From: Oscillatoria sp. SIO1A7
Lineage (GTDB): Bacteria > Cyanobacteriota > Cyanobacteriia > Cyanobacteriales > Laspinemataceae
DNA: 64,000 bases
Reading direction: 5' to 3'
NCBI GenBank assembly: GCA_010672965.1
Contig: JAAHFN010000004.1
Span: 1-64,000 of the forward strand
Positions 23,501 through 33,010 of this stretch are shown here, in pieces (the first letter of the stretch is position 1; the number at the start of each line of letters is the position of its first letter). A program made the position numbers and the translations under genes. A model generated the notes under the pieces. It was not told where the DNA came from. It did no database searches and saw nothing but the letters and a program-made list of their open reading frames with translations.

Positions 23501-25012
23501 TTATTTGCGACGCTTACGGCCACCTCTTCTAGTTAAACCAAATCCATACATATAAATTTTTGGCATATTAACGCGCCTATCCATGCTAATTTCAACGATT
23601 CCTAGTTGCAGCAAATACTCTAAAACTTCCGCAGGTTTTGAGCTTGGAGGCTGTTTTCCCGGTAGTTCGCTCCATTCTGTATTTTGCAGGGCTTCTAAAA
23701 ATGTTGCTTCGGCGATCGGGAGATTGAACCCTTTGAGACTGGTCTTAAGCGCTTCCAGCCAAGGATATGCCTCTTGGGCCAGCTCCTGAATGCGATCGTC
23801 AGAAGTCTTAATCAGCGCTTCTTGTAAATCCGAGGGTTCGAGGAGTTGGCTCCCGGCTAGAGCTGTGGGGTCAAAATGTTCTAATCTCCGCTCTGCTGCT
23901 AAAGAAAACAGCCTTAAAAAAGTCCGGGGAGTAATTCTGCTTTGAGTATCCTGGAGGTGGTTCGGTATCCAGCTATATACATATCCTTGTATGGGGCTAT
24001 TACCCATAAACTTACCAATCATTTTGTTTATCGCAGATTCCAGACGGGATTCATCCGCTGATGCCAGCCACCCTAGGGGCGAATCGCTATCGGAGATTAG
24101 ATTGGGAACCAGCTCTTCTAAATAATCCCTCATTTCCGCTCCAGAATTGGCCAAACGTTTGACCAGCAATCGATACAACCATGAAGCATCCCACTCCAGA
24201 CGAACCTCGTGAGCCCTGAGCTTAGAGGCATCGGGAAATCCTAAAAAATCCTCTCGAAACAGGTCTGTGCGTAAAAAAATCTTGGGTCGGATTCTTTCCC
24301 AGCGACGCCAGCTTAAGACCCAAAATGCCAGCAGTTCGCGAATGGGAGCTACTAGCTGGTGGTCAAGCGGTAATATTCGGTCTAGTTCGTCATAAGTAAC
24401 GAATAACCAGCGATCGCTCTCAACTAATTCTTCATCCAACCGATCCAGAGCATAGTTGAGCTTTTCCAGGTTTTGGCGAACCAGAGGCAACCACTCCGAT
24501 AGTAGGGGTAAGCGCTCCTCGACCAAAGCTTCTTGAACTTCCTCCGGTATCTTATCAAACCAGTATAAATTTAATTTTATGCTCTCTTCCCCAAGCAATG
24601 CCCCCAACATCAAACCAATCCAGAATGCCCGCCAATCGATTCCCTCGGCATCTTTCATCCGGTTTTCTACAGTATCTGGACTTGGCAAGTTTTTTCTTTG
24701 CTGTCCGGTTAGACCAAAACCCGCAATCCATATTGTTTCCTCCAAAGGGGGCAATCCCCGAATATTCATGTTTTTTACCAGGGTTTTACGCCCTGTTTGA
24801 TTGGCTAGCAACCGGAATAATTCTGTCTTGCCTACCCCGCGCCCTCCCAATACTAGCAGGCAGTCGCTTTCCAAGGCTATACGATAATCGGGTACGGGCA
24901 TATTTTTTTTCAAAAAAAGACTTTCATCATTGCCTTCATGCTCTGCATTAGAGCGTCCTGGTGCGATATTAGCGATCGATTCTAGCAGTGTTTTTTTGTC
25001 AAAATTGTTCAT
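23501..25012 (-). CDS. P-loop ATPase, third gene of HEPN/KGGVGR operon
   Basis: A 503-residue ATPase from ATG 25012, which overlaps the preceding stop as ATGA. Walker A is GGRGVGKT at 56-63, Walker B-like WLFVTYDELDRIL near 215. The region around 285 (RIRPKIFLRTDLFRED) may hold an arginine sensor. The C-terminal half is helical, with a winged-helix-like end (EVLEYLLQLGIVEISMD) and a basic tail RRGGRKRRK. It resembles P-loop ATPases found with ParA-like KGGVGR proteins in cyanobacteria. No nuclease motif seen. Probably acts with the two genes upstream; a role in conflict or stress signalling is inferred. Confidence 0.75.
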   Translation of the reverse strand: MNNFDKKTLLESIANIAPGRSNAEHEGNDESLFLKKNMPVPDYRIALESDCLLVLGGRGVGKTELFRLLANQTGRKTLVKNMNIRGLPPLEETIWIAGFGLTGQQRKNLPSPDTVENRMKDAEGIDWRAFWIGLMLGALLGEESIKLNLYWFDKIPEEVQEALVEERLPLLSEWLPLVRQNLEKLNYALDRLDEELVESDRWLFVTYDELDRILPLDHQLVAPIRELLAFWVLSWRRWERIRPKIFLRTDLFREDFLGFPDASKLRAHEVRLEWDASWLYRLLVKRLANSGAEMRDYLEELVPNLISDSDSPLGWLASADESRLESAINKMIGKFMGNSPIQGYVYSWIPNHLQDTQSRITPRTFLRLFSLAAERRLEHFDPTALAGSQLLEPSDLQEALIKTSDDRIQELAQEAYPWLEALKTSLKGFNLPIAEATFLEALQNTEWSELPGKQPPSSKPAEVLEYLLQLGIVEISMDRRVNMPKIYMYGFGLTRRGGRKRRK

Positions 25013-26400
25013 GGCTTCCCCTCGTTTTCCTCGTTCTCTTTTTTCAGATTGCGCCCAACAATCCGACAGAGTCGCGAGGCCAGCTCTTGATAAGGTGAGC
25101 CTGTCAAGATAGAAACCAGCCCCGAGACGCGACTCGCTTCCCCCAGACTTGAATCCAGAGGGAATAAAGCGATTTCTCGACGCAGCTCGCTCTGCCATTC
25201 CAGAACTACCGGCCAAAAAGGTGCCTCCCTATCGTTGGAGTTGGGAATTGCCCGATCTTGGCTGATATAATAATTTTCTTGGAAAACGCTATAAGCTTTC
25301 TCCCTAAACTCCTGCAATTCTGGCTCTCTTTCCCTAGTTCCCAATCCAGGAGCCATACTATGAATCAGCAATACGGGTAGAGGTTCGTCCGCCAGAGGTC
25401 TTGCGAGGCGACGGAACACCTGCGTTAGTCCCGCCCAGCTTTGTCTGGATTGGGTGCCGAATACTACTGCTGCGTGAGAGAGATTGGCGATCGCCAATCC
25501 CCCCAAATCGTGGAATCCGGCTCTAGCGTCTAGCAAGATAACATCCAGATTTCCCGCCGCGCTCGCCAGCTCCTTGAGCATCCCTCTGAGATTCTTGGCA
25601 AGTTCTTTATCGACCAAATTCTGGACATCCAGTCTGGCCAATTTTTCCAGGTATTTTTCATCTATATAACCCGCTGGCAGCAAACGCAATGGTTCCCCCT
25701 CTCCCCGCAGCGCTTGCTCTCCGAGCGATCGCAGGTGGGTGGCTAAGCGCCAATTTTTTTGGATTCTCTTTTCTAGCAAATAATCAATAACACCAGTATT
25801 GTCTCCAGTATCTGCCGGGAAGATTGCGGCTAGACCGGGAGCTTCCAGATCCAAATCGACCATCGCAACCCGGTGACCGTTACGAGCCAGAGTCAAAGCT
25901 GTCGCCACCAGAGCAGTCGTGCGACCAACGCCGCCTTTAAAGGAAAAAAAACTGACAACTGCTGCCTGATGTCCCGCGTACACAACCTCCTGCGGCCAAG
26001 GTGGATTCCCTGCATCCTCAGTTGTCCATGCGTGTTTGGCAACATGGCGTTCTAGTATGTACCAGCGAGGCGAAACAGTAGCATCATCCCACTCTGCCGG
26101 TACTCTTTCCTCTTTTATTACCTCAATCAATGCTTTATAACCATCTCCCTCCCCTTCTGGCAGCCAGATGTCTTCGCCGTAGTATGAACCGAGTTTTTCG
26201 GCCAGTTTTTGATGGCAATTCTCGATAGCCTCTTCTGCTAGCTTCACTTCCTCTTGAGGCTCGATAAAAACCCTAATTTTACCGTAAATGTCCCTTATGA
26301 TTGCGATCGCCTCTACATATTTTGTCAGATTATTTTCTATATCTGGTTCGCTAAATAACTCTCTTACCTTATCAAATGTTTCGCCGAAGGTAATGTCCAT
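25009..26400 (-). CDS. ParA/MinD-like ATPase with KGGVGR motif
   Basis: A 463-residue protein. Residues 1-145 are an unassigned helical N-terminal region (VRELFSEPDIENNLTKYVEAI...), then a deviant-Walker ATPase: FKGGVGRTT at 154-162 (ParA family normally KGGVGKT, so the catalytic second lysine is Arg), VDLDLEAPGL at 181-190 and ILLDARAGFHDLGG as Walker B. The signature lysine of KGG is kept. Substitution of the P-loop Lys suggests altered hydrolysis or a nucleotide sensor. Overlaps the next gene by four bases and follows the HEPN gene by three, so one operon. Confidence 0.85.
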   Translation of the reverse strand: MDITFGETFDKVRELFSEPDIENNLTKYVEAIAIIRDIYGKIRVFIEPQEEVKLAEEAIENCHQKLAEKLGSYYGEDIWLPEGEGDGYKALIEVIKEERVPAEWDDATVSPRWYILERHVAKHAWTTEDAGNPPWPQEVVYAGHQAAVVSFFSFKGGVGRTTALVATALTLARNGHRVAMVDLDLEAPGLAAIFPADTGDNTGVIDYLLEKRIQKNWRLATHLRSLGEQALRGEGEPLRLLPAGYIDEKYLEKLARLDVQNLVDKELAKNLRGMLKELASAAGNLDVILLDARAGFHDLGGLAIANLSHAAVVFGTQSRQSWAGLTQVFRRLARPLADEPLPVLLIHSMAPGLGTREREPELQEFREKAYSVFQENYYISQDRAIPNSNDREAPFWPVVLEWQSELRREIALFPLDSSLGEASRVSGLVSILTGSPYQELASRLCRIVGRNLKKENEENEGKP

Positions 26401-26403
26401 ACT

Positions 26404-26856
26404 CTAAAGTTCTCTACTGGAAATTCTGCCATCTAAAATCAGTCCGGGTAGAATCTCGCTATAGATTTCTGCCGCTCGCTCTACTGCTGCATCTGCTTCG
26501 CTTTTGCTCCAACGGCCAGACTTGGCATAGCGTTGCTCTGGATTCCAACGAGCCAAAGCAGTTCCACTTGTGCGCGACCCTGGAAATTGTCCGCCAAGCA
26601 CGGGATAAATTACCCGCAGCCTTTCCATTGCTTTCCCTTCCAGGTTCTTTAGATCGTGGCCGTATTTTTTGGCTGCCGAAGAGTCTCGATCTAGATATAT
26701 CTCCACTAAGACCTTGAAGGCACATTCCGCCACATAGCCTGCCAGATAAACCGCGTTGTCCCAGCGCTGCTCCGATAGCAAAATCTTGGCATCATGTAAG
26801 TGTCTTGCCCCTGCTTGAGCAAAAGATTCTTCCGATCTTTTCATAGTTATAGTCAT
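26404..26856 (-). CDS. HEPN-domain protein, first gene of operon
   Basis: A protein of 150 residues from 26856, or 146 from the in-frame ATG at 26844. The HEPN bundle is visible: ARHLHDAKILLSEQRWDNAVYLAGYVAECAFKVLV, then YGHDLKNLE and a C-terminal helix AAVERAAEIYSEIL. The Rx4-6H RNase motif is not evident (the His of GHDL has no Arg at the right spacing), so binding rather than cleavage is likely. The first ATG lies inside the end of the MITE at 26852, so 26844 is the likelier native start. Three bases separate it from the ParA-like gene. Confidence 0.8.
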   Translation of the reverse strand: MTITMKRSEESFAQAGARHLHDAKILLSEQRWDNAVYLAGYVAECAFKVLVEIYLDRDSSAAKKYGHDLKNLEGKAMERLRVIYPVLGGQFPGSRTSGTALARWNPEQRYAKSGRWSKSEADAAVERAAEIYSEILPGLILDGRISSREL

Positions 26857-26948
26857 TTCAATAAGTTTGATACAGTTACGATCGCCCTTATTGTAGGGGC
26901 GATTCGCGAATCGCCCCTACATCTTGTCTCATTTTTATTTGAAATGAC
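26852..26948. mobile_element. MITE family E upstream of the HEPN operon
   Basis: A 97-base element with 10-base inverted ends, GTCATTTCAA at 26852 and TTGAAATGAC at 26939. Its centre is a perfect hairpin TGTAGGGGCGATTCGCGAAT and on. Inserted directly at the 5' end of the operon at 23501-26856, it must separate the genes from their original promoter or supply a new one. Confidence 0.7.
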
Positions 26949-27063
26949 AATACTTTTTGTAGCAACAGCAGAGGCTCTGGCGCTTGCCCAATGCCCAATT
27001 CCCCGATACCAATGCCCAATGCCCAATGCCCAATGCCCAATTCCGCTCTTCCCTTAACAGATA

Positions 27064-27372
27064 TCAATCTTCCCAGCGATATCTAATTTCAAACCCTCGC
27101 AGGTTTTCTGGTTGCTCGTATTCTACTTCCACATTTTCTACTGCTGCCTCTGGCGGCCCACTGTTGCACCAGAACACCATCTTTTCAACAGCCTCTTTAG
27201 TCCCTTCAAAAACGGCCTCTACTCGCCCGTCTTTAAGATTGCGCGCCCAACCTTGCACCAGCAAAGTCTTAGCTTTCTGTTGGGTATAAAAGCGATAGGA
27301 AACCCCTTGCACTTTTCCAGAAATAAAAACATGGGCGCGAACTCTTTGAGGGGGCGGTGATGGTTTCTCCAT
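27064..27372 (-). CDS. acyP: Acylphosphatase
   Basis: A 102-residue acylphosphatase, hydrolysing acyl-phosphates such as carbamoyl phosphate in the cytoplasm. Signature GKVQGVSYRFYTQQKA contains the catalytic Arg; GWARNLKDGRVEAVFEG contains the catalytic Asn. Both catalytic residues are present. A ten-residue Pro-rich extension (EKPSPPPQRV) precedes the core, so a shorter start is possible but none is seen in frame nearby. Same strand as pcyA, 59 bases downstream of it. Confidence 0.95.
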   Translation of the reverse strand: MEKPSPPPQRVRAHVFISGKVQGVSYRFYTQQKAKTLLVQGWARNLKDGRVEAVFEGTKEAVEKMVFWCNSGPPEAAVENVEVEYEQPENLRGFEIRYRWED

Positions 27373-27431
27373 ATCACTACTAATTTTTCTGGACTTTTTC
27401 TGGACTAATTGCTAATATTGCTAATCGCTTG

Positions 27432-28202
27432 TTAAACAAAGGTTTCTGGTACGTCAAACAAAACAGTAGTCATATAATATTCTGCCCACTCCGCGCCAAA
27501 AGCTTTTTCTAGAACCCGACGGGTCTTATCATTTTTGCGTTGTTTGGAGCAATAGTTGCGTTGGCCTTCTATAATTTCGGAAAATTCTTCTGGGTTAGCA
27601 GGTTGGGTAGCGATCGCCTGCCTACAGTGAATTTTCAAATAAGACTCTACTCGGGAAAGGAATAATGCTTCTTCCTCTTCGCCATTAGGCCGCACGAACA
27701 GGCAAAATTCCGAAAAGATATTGCCCCAAGGTGGCAGTTCGCGAGGTTCCAAGAATTTGGCTGGCCCTAGTTTTTCCAAACTATCGCGATAGGCTTCTGG
27801 TAAAGTGCCGCTTGGACCGACAGGAGAAATGTCGGCGATCGCCGCACTAATCTGTCCTCTAGCTCCCACCAAATCGGTCCCAAACATCGGCAGGGGATAG
27901 ATAGGCTTCGGGAACATCACGCAATGCAAAATATCCAGACTTTTCCCAATTTTTGCCATTTCTATATGCAGCTTGCGAAATTGGGTAGTCTGGTAGCAGC
28001 GATTTTCAATTCTAAGTCTTTCTCCCTCCAAGCGACCTTCAACATACCCCAACTCCGCTGGTAGAGGGTAGGGTTCTAGGTCCAAATAACGCTGCCACAC
28101 TCCCTCAATCGTATCCGCCAGGTGACGGATGAGGTAGTGTTGTTGGGTACGCACTGAGGGAATTGAAGTCAAAGACACAGTTCCAAGCTCTCGCAAAATC
28201 AC
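27432..28202 (-). CDS. pcyA: Phycocyanobilin:ferredoxin oxidoreductase
   Basis: A 256-residue PcyA, which reduces biliverdin IX-alpha to phycocyanobilin using ferredoxin, giving the chromophore for phycobilisomes and phytochromes. Family motifs: ELGYVEGRLEGERLRIENRCYQTTQFRK, DILHCVMFPKPIY (His), AAIADISPVG (catalytic Asp), ELPPWGNIFSEFCLFVRP and KNDKTRRVLEKAFGAEWAE. Known members begin MSLTSIPS, so GTG 28178 (VSLTSIPS) is a likely alternative start; 28202 gives eight extra residues. Downstream of cphA on the same strand with 240 bases between. Confidence 0.96.
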   Translation of the reverse strand: MILRELGTVSLTSIPSVRTQQHYLIRHLADTIEGVWQRYLDLEPYPLPAELGYVEGRLEGERLRIENRCYQTTQFRKLHIEMAKIGKSLDILHCVMFPKPIYPLPMFGTDLVGARGQISAAIADISPVGPSGTLPEAYRDSLEKLGPAKFLEPRELPPWGNIFSEFCLFVRPNGEEEEALFLSRVESYLKIHCRQAIATQPANPEEFSEIIEGQRNYCSKQRKNDKTRRVLEKAFGAEWAEYYMTTVLFDVPETFV

Positions 28203-28446
28203 TTTGAGGACATTATCCGACCGTCAAAATTGCGGTCTCTACCATCATATACACCTTTGCGATCGCAAGGGAGCGTCTTTGCTCCTGAAATCGCATTAGT
28301 CGCAAAATCCACCTGCTCCAAGCAGAGGTAGATTTTGTATCCCAGATCGCATAACGGTCCAATGGGCTTGCTTAACCGCTTGCTTAACCTCATTACTTAT
28401 TGTCGGCCGAGGAATGCCTTGGGTTTATCTGGGGGCTTCTTCAAAT

Positions 28447-31107
28447 CTAGGCTTTTCCACTAGCGCCATTTTGGGGAATGAGTCCTTCCCCTACGGGCTT
28501 CCTGCTCTGGACCAGACTTAGCGATCGGCTGACGCTCTCGGGCAATATCACCACCAAGCTACCTCGCGGTGCCTCGTCTAGCGCTGTATCGATCGCCTTT
28601 GTCTCGTCAAGAATCGACTCGTACTTTTTCTTGCGATCGGCCTCTTCAATTCCCTTACAGATCAGATCTGCAGCATCTCCGCGACTACGGCCCCGAGTAT
28701 CGTCATCTTCCTTAACAATAATCCGGTCGAAGATTTGCGCCGACAATTTACCCAGAGTAATAAAATCTTCATCGCGGCGATCTCCTGGTCCGCCCACCAC
28801 GCCAATACTTTCTCCAGGCCAATTCCGCACAAAATCCCCCAGAGCTTTGTAGCCAGCAGGATTGTGGGCATAATCTATCAGAGCATGATACTCTCCCAAA
28901 TCGAACAGATTCATCCGCCCGGGGGTTTGCTCGCTCGATGCCTGAAACGAAGCCAAGCCAGCACGAATTTCCTCTATTTCCACCCCTTGGGCAAACGCAG
29001 CCAGACAAGCTGCCAAAGCATTAGCAATCATAAACGGCGCCCGCCCTCCCATTGTCAGGGGCACATTGACCGCCTCCTCAATCCGCAAAGTCCAATCGCC
29101 ATTAAGAATAGATATATAACCATCCTCATAGACCGCAGCCAAACCACCTTGGCGAGTGTGGCTCCAAACGACTTCGTTATCCGGGTTCATCGAAAAGTAA
29201 GCCACATTAGCCTTCACCCGTTCCGCCATTCCAGCCACTAGAGGATCCTCTGCATTCAGAATCGCATAGCCTTGCGATCGCACCGTTTCCGCCACTACAC
29301 TTTTCACCCTGGCCATTTGTTCGATAGTTTCGATATCGTCTAGTCCCAAGTGGTCTGCCGATACGTTCAAAACCACTCCGACATCGCAATAATCAAAAGC
29401 CAAACCCGAGCGAATGATTCCTCCCCTTGCGCTTTCTAGAACCGCCACTTCCACTGTTGGGTCTTTGAGAATTAGCCCCGCGCTCTGGGGACCTGTATTA
29501 TCCCCTTTCTCCACCAAATAATCGCCAATATAGGTGCCATCGGTGGTTGTAAATCCTACCGTGCGACCTGTCTGCTTCATAATGTGAGCCAGGAGCCTGG
29601 TAGTGGTAGTTTTTCCATTAGTGCCCGTTACGGCCAAAATGGGAATCCGGCTAGGCGTTCCCGGCGGAAACAGCATATCCAGCACTGCTGCCGCAACATT
29701 TCTAGGCAATCCCTCGCTCGGACAGACATGCATCCGAAATCCTGGCGCAGCGTTTACTTCTACAATTACGCCATCGACTTCTCGCAGGGGTTTCGATATA
29801 TCCGGCGTTACTATATCCAGACCGCATATATCCAAGCCGATAATTTTGGCCACTCTTTGAGCTAGCCAGATGTTTTCTGGATGGATTTCGTCGGTTTTAT
29901 CTACCGCAATCCCCCCCGTACTTAAATTGGCAGTTGCCCGCATATATGCGATTTCTCCCTTCCGCAATACCGTTTGCAGGCTATAGCCTTGACTTTCTAG
30001 GAGTTGTTCGCTTTTGCGATCTACCTTTATCTTGGTCAATACATTATCGTGACCTTCTCCTCGGCGCGGGTCTCTATTTGTTTCCTCTATCAATTCTTGA
30101 ATCGTAGCCGACCCATCTCCTATTACCCTCGCTGGCACCCGTTCGGCTACCGCAACAACTTGGCCGTTAACGACCAATACCCGATGGTCTCGCCCCGTAT
30201 AGTAATGTTCGACAATTACAGATCTAGTTTTGGAGGCAGCACTCGCGGCATCGTAGGCTTCTTCTGCTTCTTCCCACGATTTGATATCGATCGAGATTCC
30301 CCGCCCGTGGTTGCCATCAAGGGGTTTAATGACAATCGGATAGCCTCCCAAATCTTCTATAGCATCTTGCAGTTCGTCGAGGTATTTAATAACGGCCCCT
30401 CTAGGAACTGGCACCCCAGCATCAGCCAGAATTCTCTTGGTGCCTTCTTTATCGCAGGCTAGTTCGACTCCTAAAATACTGCTGTAATCGGTTAGCGTGG
30501 CCTGGATTCGCTTTTGATTTGCCCCTTGTCCTAGCTGGATTGTAGAACGAGCGCTTAAGTGGAACCAGGGTATATCCCGATAGTGGGCTTCTTTGACGAT
30601 AGTTTCTGTAGAAGGTCCCAAAGAAGCTTCCGCCCACAATTCTTTCAGGTCTTTGATATCTCTATCTATTTCTGATTGGGGATATTTTCCAGTATCCACT
30701 ATGCTTCGACACAAGCGTACTGCCGCTCTTGCTGAATAGCGGCCTGCTTGCTCGTCTATATGTTCTATCGCCACCTGGTACACCCCAGGACTTGCTGTTT
30801 GGCGGGTGCGACCAAAGCCCACCCTCATTCCCGCTAGCTCTTGGAGTTCGAGAGCGACATGTTCTACTACATGACCCATGTAGGTCCCCTCTCTAATTCG
30901 CTCTAGGAATCCACCTCGCACCCCCGGGGAACAGTAGTGTTCTACCAAACTCGGCAGCACTTCGGTTATTCCCTCGTAAAAACCAGGGATTTTGTTGGTT
31001 GGCTTCTCGGCCAAGTCTTCTAAGTCCAGACGCATAAGGACGAGTTTCTGGCGTCTGACGCTCCAGTAGTTTGGGCCGCGCAATGTTTGGATTTTAAGTA
31101 TTTTCAT
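28447..31107 (-). CDS. cphA: Cyanophycin synthetase
   Basis: An 886-residue CphA, which makes the nitrogen store cyanophycin (poly-Asp with Arg side chains) from Asp, Arg and ATP without a template. N-terminal domain 1-160 (KILKIQTLRGPNYWSVRR), ATP-grasp domain about 200-470 (PIVIKPLDGNHGRGISI; EVNAAPGFRMHVCPSEG), Mur-ligase-like domain from about 490 with P-loop GTNGKTTTTRLLA, ESARGGIIRSGLAF and DYAHNPAGYKAL. All typical motifs present; length normal. cphB lies 159 bases upstream on the same strand, as in most cyanobacteria. Confidence 0.98.
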   Translation of the reverse strand: MKILKIQTLRGPNYWSVRRQKLVLMRLDLEDLAEKPTNKIPGFYEGITEVLPSLVEHYCSPGVRGGFLERIREGTYMGHVVEHVALELQELAGMRVGFGRTRQTASPGVYQVAIEHIDEQAGRYSARAAVRLCRSIVDTGKYPQSEIDRDIKDLKELWAEASLGPSTETIVKEAHYRDIPWFHLSARSTIQLGQGANQKRIQATLTDYSSILGVELACDKEGTKRILADAGVPVPRGAVIKYLDELQDAIEDLGGYPIVIKPLDGNHGRGISIDIKSWEEAEEAYDAASAASKTRSVIVEHYYTGRDHRVLVVNGQVVAVAERVPARVIGDGSATIQELIEETNRDPRRGEGHDNVLTKIKVDRKSEQLLESQGYSLQTVLRKGEIAYMRATANLSTGGIAVDKTDEIHPENIWLAQRVAKIIGLDICGLDIVTPDISKPLREVDGVIVEVNAAPGFRMHVCPSEGLPRNVAAAVLDMLFPPGTPSRIPILAVTGTNGKTTTTRLLAHIMKQTGRTVGFTTTDGTYIGDYLVEKGDNTGPQSAGLILKDPTVEVAVLESARGGIIRSGLAFDYCDVGVVLNVSADHLGLDDIETIEQMARVKSVVAETVRSQGYAILNAEDPLVAGMAERVKANVAYFSMNPDNEVVWSHTRQGGLAAVYEDGYISILNGDWTLRIEEAVNVPLTMGGRAPFMIANALAACLAAFAQGVEIEEIRAGLASFQASSEQTPGRMNLFDLGEYHALIDYAHNPAGYKALGDFVRNWPGESIGVVGGPGDRRDEDFITLGKLSAQIFDRIIVKEDDDTRGRSRGDAADLICKGIEEADRKKKYESILDETKAIDTALDEAPRGSLVVILPESVSRSLSLVQSRKPVGEGLIPQNGASGKA

Positions 31108-31266
31108 AACTGTCCCGGAGGGTCATCCTTTCAACGGAAGCAATGCAGGCTAAAAATTTACTTTCAGGGTTCTTAGTCCCGGATAACTGTTCGTGGCGAA
31201 CATTTTTTCCTAATGACGGTGGTTCTCGTGCCTTATTAGGACCACTTTATTAACTGTTGGACCTAC

Positions 31267-32130
31267 TTACTTGCGTTCTCCATTTTCGGGATTAATGATA
31301 CTTCTATTGTTTAGGTCGTAGCGATCGCCATGACACAAGATATGGAGGCGCAAATTAAACAGGCTTAGGGGCTCGGAAGCTCCCACAAAGGCTTCGTTGG
31401 TATAGGACAACTCCCCGGTGTCTATAACAGTCACCGCTCCTTTGCCTATAACTTGGACAATGCCATCGCTTTCTACCATGGCACAGGTATCTTCATCTAT
31501 TCCCATGCCAATTCTGTCTGGATGGGAGGCGATCGCCGATAGCAAGCGCCCCATGCGATTTCTGTTATGAAAATGTTGATCCACAATCAACTCTGGCAGG
31601 ATACCCAAGCCCGTTGCCATATCCACCAAAGAGCGGTTGGGAGACTCGCCGCTGCCGCCACCGGCGATCATATGATGGCCCATTACTGCGGCTCCCGCAC
31701 TGGTTCCAGCCAGGACAATACTGCCCTCGCGTACTTTAAGCCGTAATTTTTCCATCATGGGAGTATCCGCTACCAAGGCACAGAGTCTGAGTTGGTCTCC
31801 ACCTGAAATAAACACCCCCGTGCAGTCTTCCAGGTACTCTTGCCATTTCGGGTCTTCCCCCTCAGAGCGATCGCGGATGTCAAACACTTTAATATCCTTG
31901 GCACCCATATCCTCAAAAATTCCGGTATATCTGCTGCTCACAGCCCTTGGCTCTCGCGAAGCGCAGGGAATTATTGCCATCCGGGCCCTATTACCTCCAG
32001 ACCGGACAAAAAACGCTTGCAGGATTTCGCGGCCGTGAACTTTATCTTCAGCTCCGCCAATCACCATTACAGTATTTTTTAGTGCTTGGGGCATCTTTTG
32101 TTTCAGGATTTTTGATTCTAACTGCTGCAT
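31267..32130 (-). CDS. cphB: Cyanophycinase
   Basis: A 287-residue CphB, a serine peptidase (S51) that cuts cyanophycin to beta-Asp-Arg dipeptides. Markers: VMVIGGAEDKVHGREIL, IIPCASREP, FISGGDQLRLC, catalytic Ser in LAGTSAGAAVMGHHMI, and VDQHFHNRNRMGRLLSAI. A start at an inner Met (MPQALKN) would fit other members better than 32130, which adds 12 residues. First gene of the cphB-cphA pair; the two should be co-regulated by nitrogen status, but I did not identify an NtcA site. Confidence 0.97.
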   Translation of the reverse strand: MQQLESKILKQKMPQALKNTVMVIGGAEDKVHGREILQAFFVRSGGNRARMAIIPCASREPRAVSSRYTGIFEDMGAKDIKVFDIRDRSEGEDPKWQEYLEDCTGVFISGGDQLRLCALVADTPMMEKLRLKVREGSIVLAGTSAGAAVMGHHMIAGGGSGESPNRSLVDMATGLGILPELIVDQHFHNRNRMGRLLSAIASHPDRIGMGIDEDTCAMVESDGIVQVIGKGAVTVIDTGELSYTNEAFVGASEPLSLFNLRLHILCHGDRYDLNNRSIINPENGERK

Positions 32131-32217
32131 CGACGGTATTGCTATTGGCTGTCATTTGCCTCGAACGCGCTTCAATGGCGCATTTCAAAAATTTATTTGA
32201 ACCCTTTCAAACCTTAA

Positions 32218-32244
32218 GGGATTTCCAAATAAATATTTCTCCTT
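32218..32244. mobile_element. MITE family B, truncated end
   Basis: GGGATTTCCAAATAAATATT and the next seven bases match the inverted right end of the 2591 element, preceded by TAA. Similarity then stops, so only a terminal fragment remains. Confidence 0.65.
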
Positions 32245-32722
32245 GACTTTAGGTAATGGACCCTCGTGTTGGTTACCCGCCACCCTCCTAGGGAATTTGG
32301 AGCAATCCATATTCTCGATAGAGCGCCATAGGAACAACTATACCTATAAGGCGCGGCGCGTTTTTAGGTCAAGAGAAAATAAATCTCGAAACAGGCCCAT
32401 GAGAGAATAAATCAGGGCTTATAGTTTCAAGCCATGCCGCGATCGCGCAATGATTGATAGTGAATAATCAATTTAAACAATTAAGGAGACCTTTAGCAAA
32501 TTTACATGATTGGCCCCCCAATACCCGCTTTTAGCTTTTCATAGGACTCAAGTTCTCTTATAGGCTCGGAGTCTAAATAATATAGTGTCTGGTCAGTTTC
32601 CGGTACGGCCTACCCGTTTGATGCAGAATCAGGTTTTACACGATCGCGCTCCAATTCCCATTCGCTTTCCTAAAATTTGCCGTAGCAACATTTGTATTGC
32701 GTCATTGTCGCCACAGCTAGAT

Positions 32723-32809
32723 AGGACCTTCCGCATTAACTCTAAATGTAAGGGCAAATGACGATTCGCCCCTACATTTAGCGTACATAAGGCAATTTCC
32801 GTAAGTCTT
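32723..32809. mobile_element. MITE family C, copy 4 (diverged)
   Basis: Left end AGGACCTTCCGCA, right end TTTCCGTAAGTCTTA, inner GTAAGGGCAA...TTCGCCCCTACATTTA. About 87 bases; both ends diverged from AGGACTTACGCA. Confidence 0.5.
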
Positions 32810-33010
32810 ATATTTCCTACTGTCTTTTAAGCTAGGCGCTAGCAATATGCATGTAATTGAGTAAAATTCCCCATTCCCAATTTCTCCTGAGCCTCTTGTT
32901 GGCGGAGCCTGCCCGCTCGCTAGGGCATAGGGCTGAGCCGGTCGTAGGCGTAGCCCGCCCTCCGGGGCGTAGGACCCCCATTACCCATTCCCACCTAACA
33001 TAAAAGTGCT

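Larger units (their letters stand above)
32131..33010. other. 880-bp intergenic region, repeats only
   Basis: Between divergent cphB and trmD. It contains one end of MITE family B (32218-32244), a family C-like element (32723-32809), dispersed CCCATTCCC words and the ribosome binding region of trmD. No coding frame or RNA gene recognised. The promoters of cphB and trmD must lie here. Confidence 0.6.

Noticed and set aside
26404-26856. HEPN protein as an active RNase
   Set aside because: The Rx4-6H motif was not found at the expected spacing, so only the fold is claimed.
28199-28393. A 64-codon frame between pcyA and cphA
   Set aside because: No similarity or motif; overlaps the pcyA start; composition looks non-coding.
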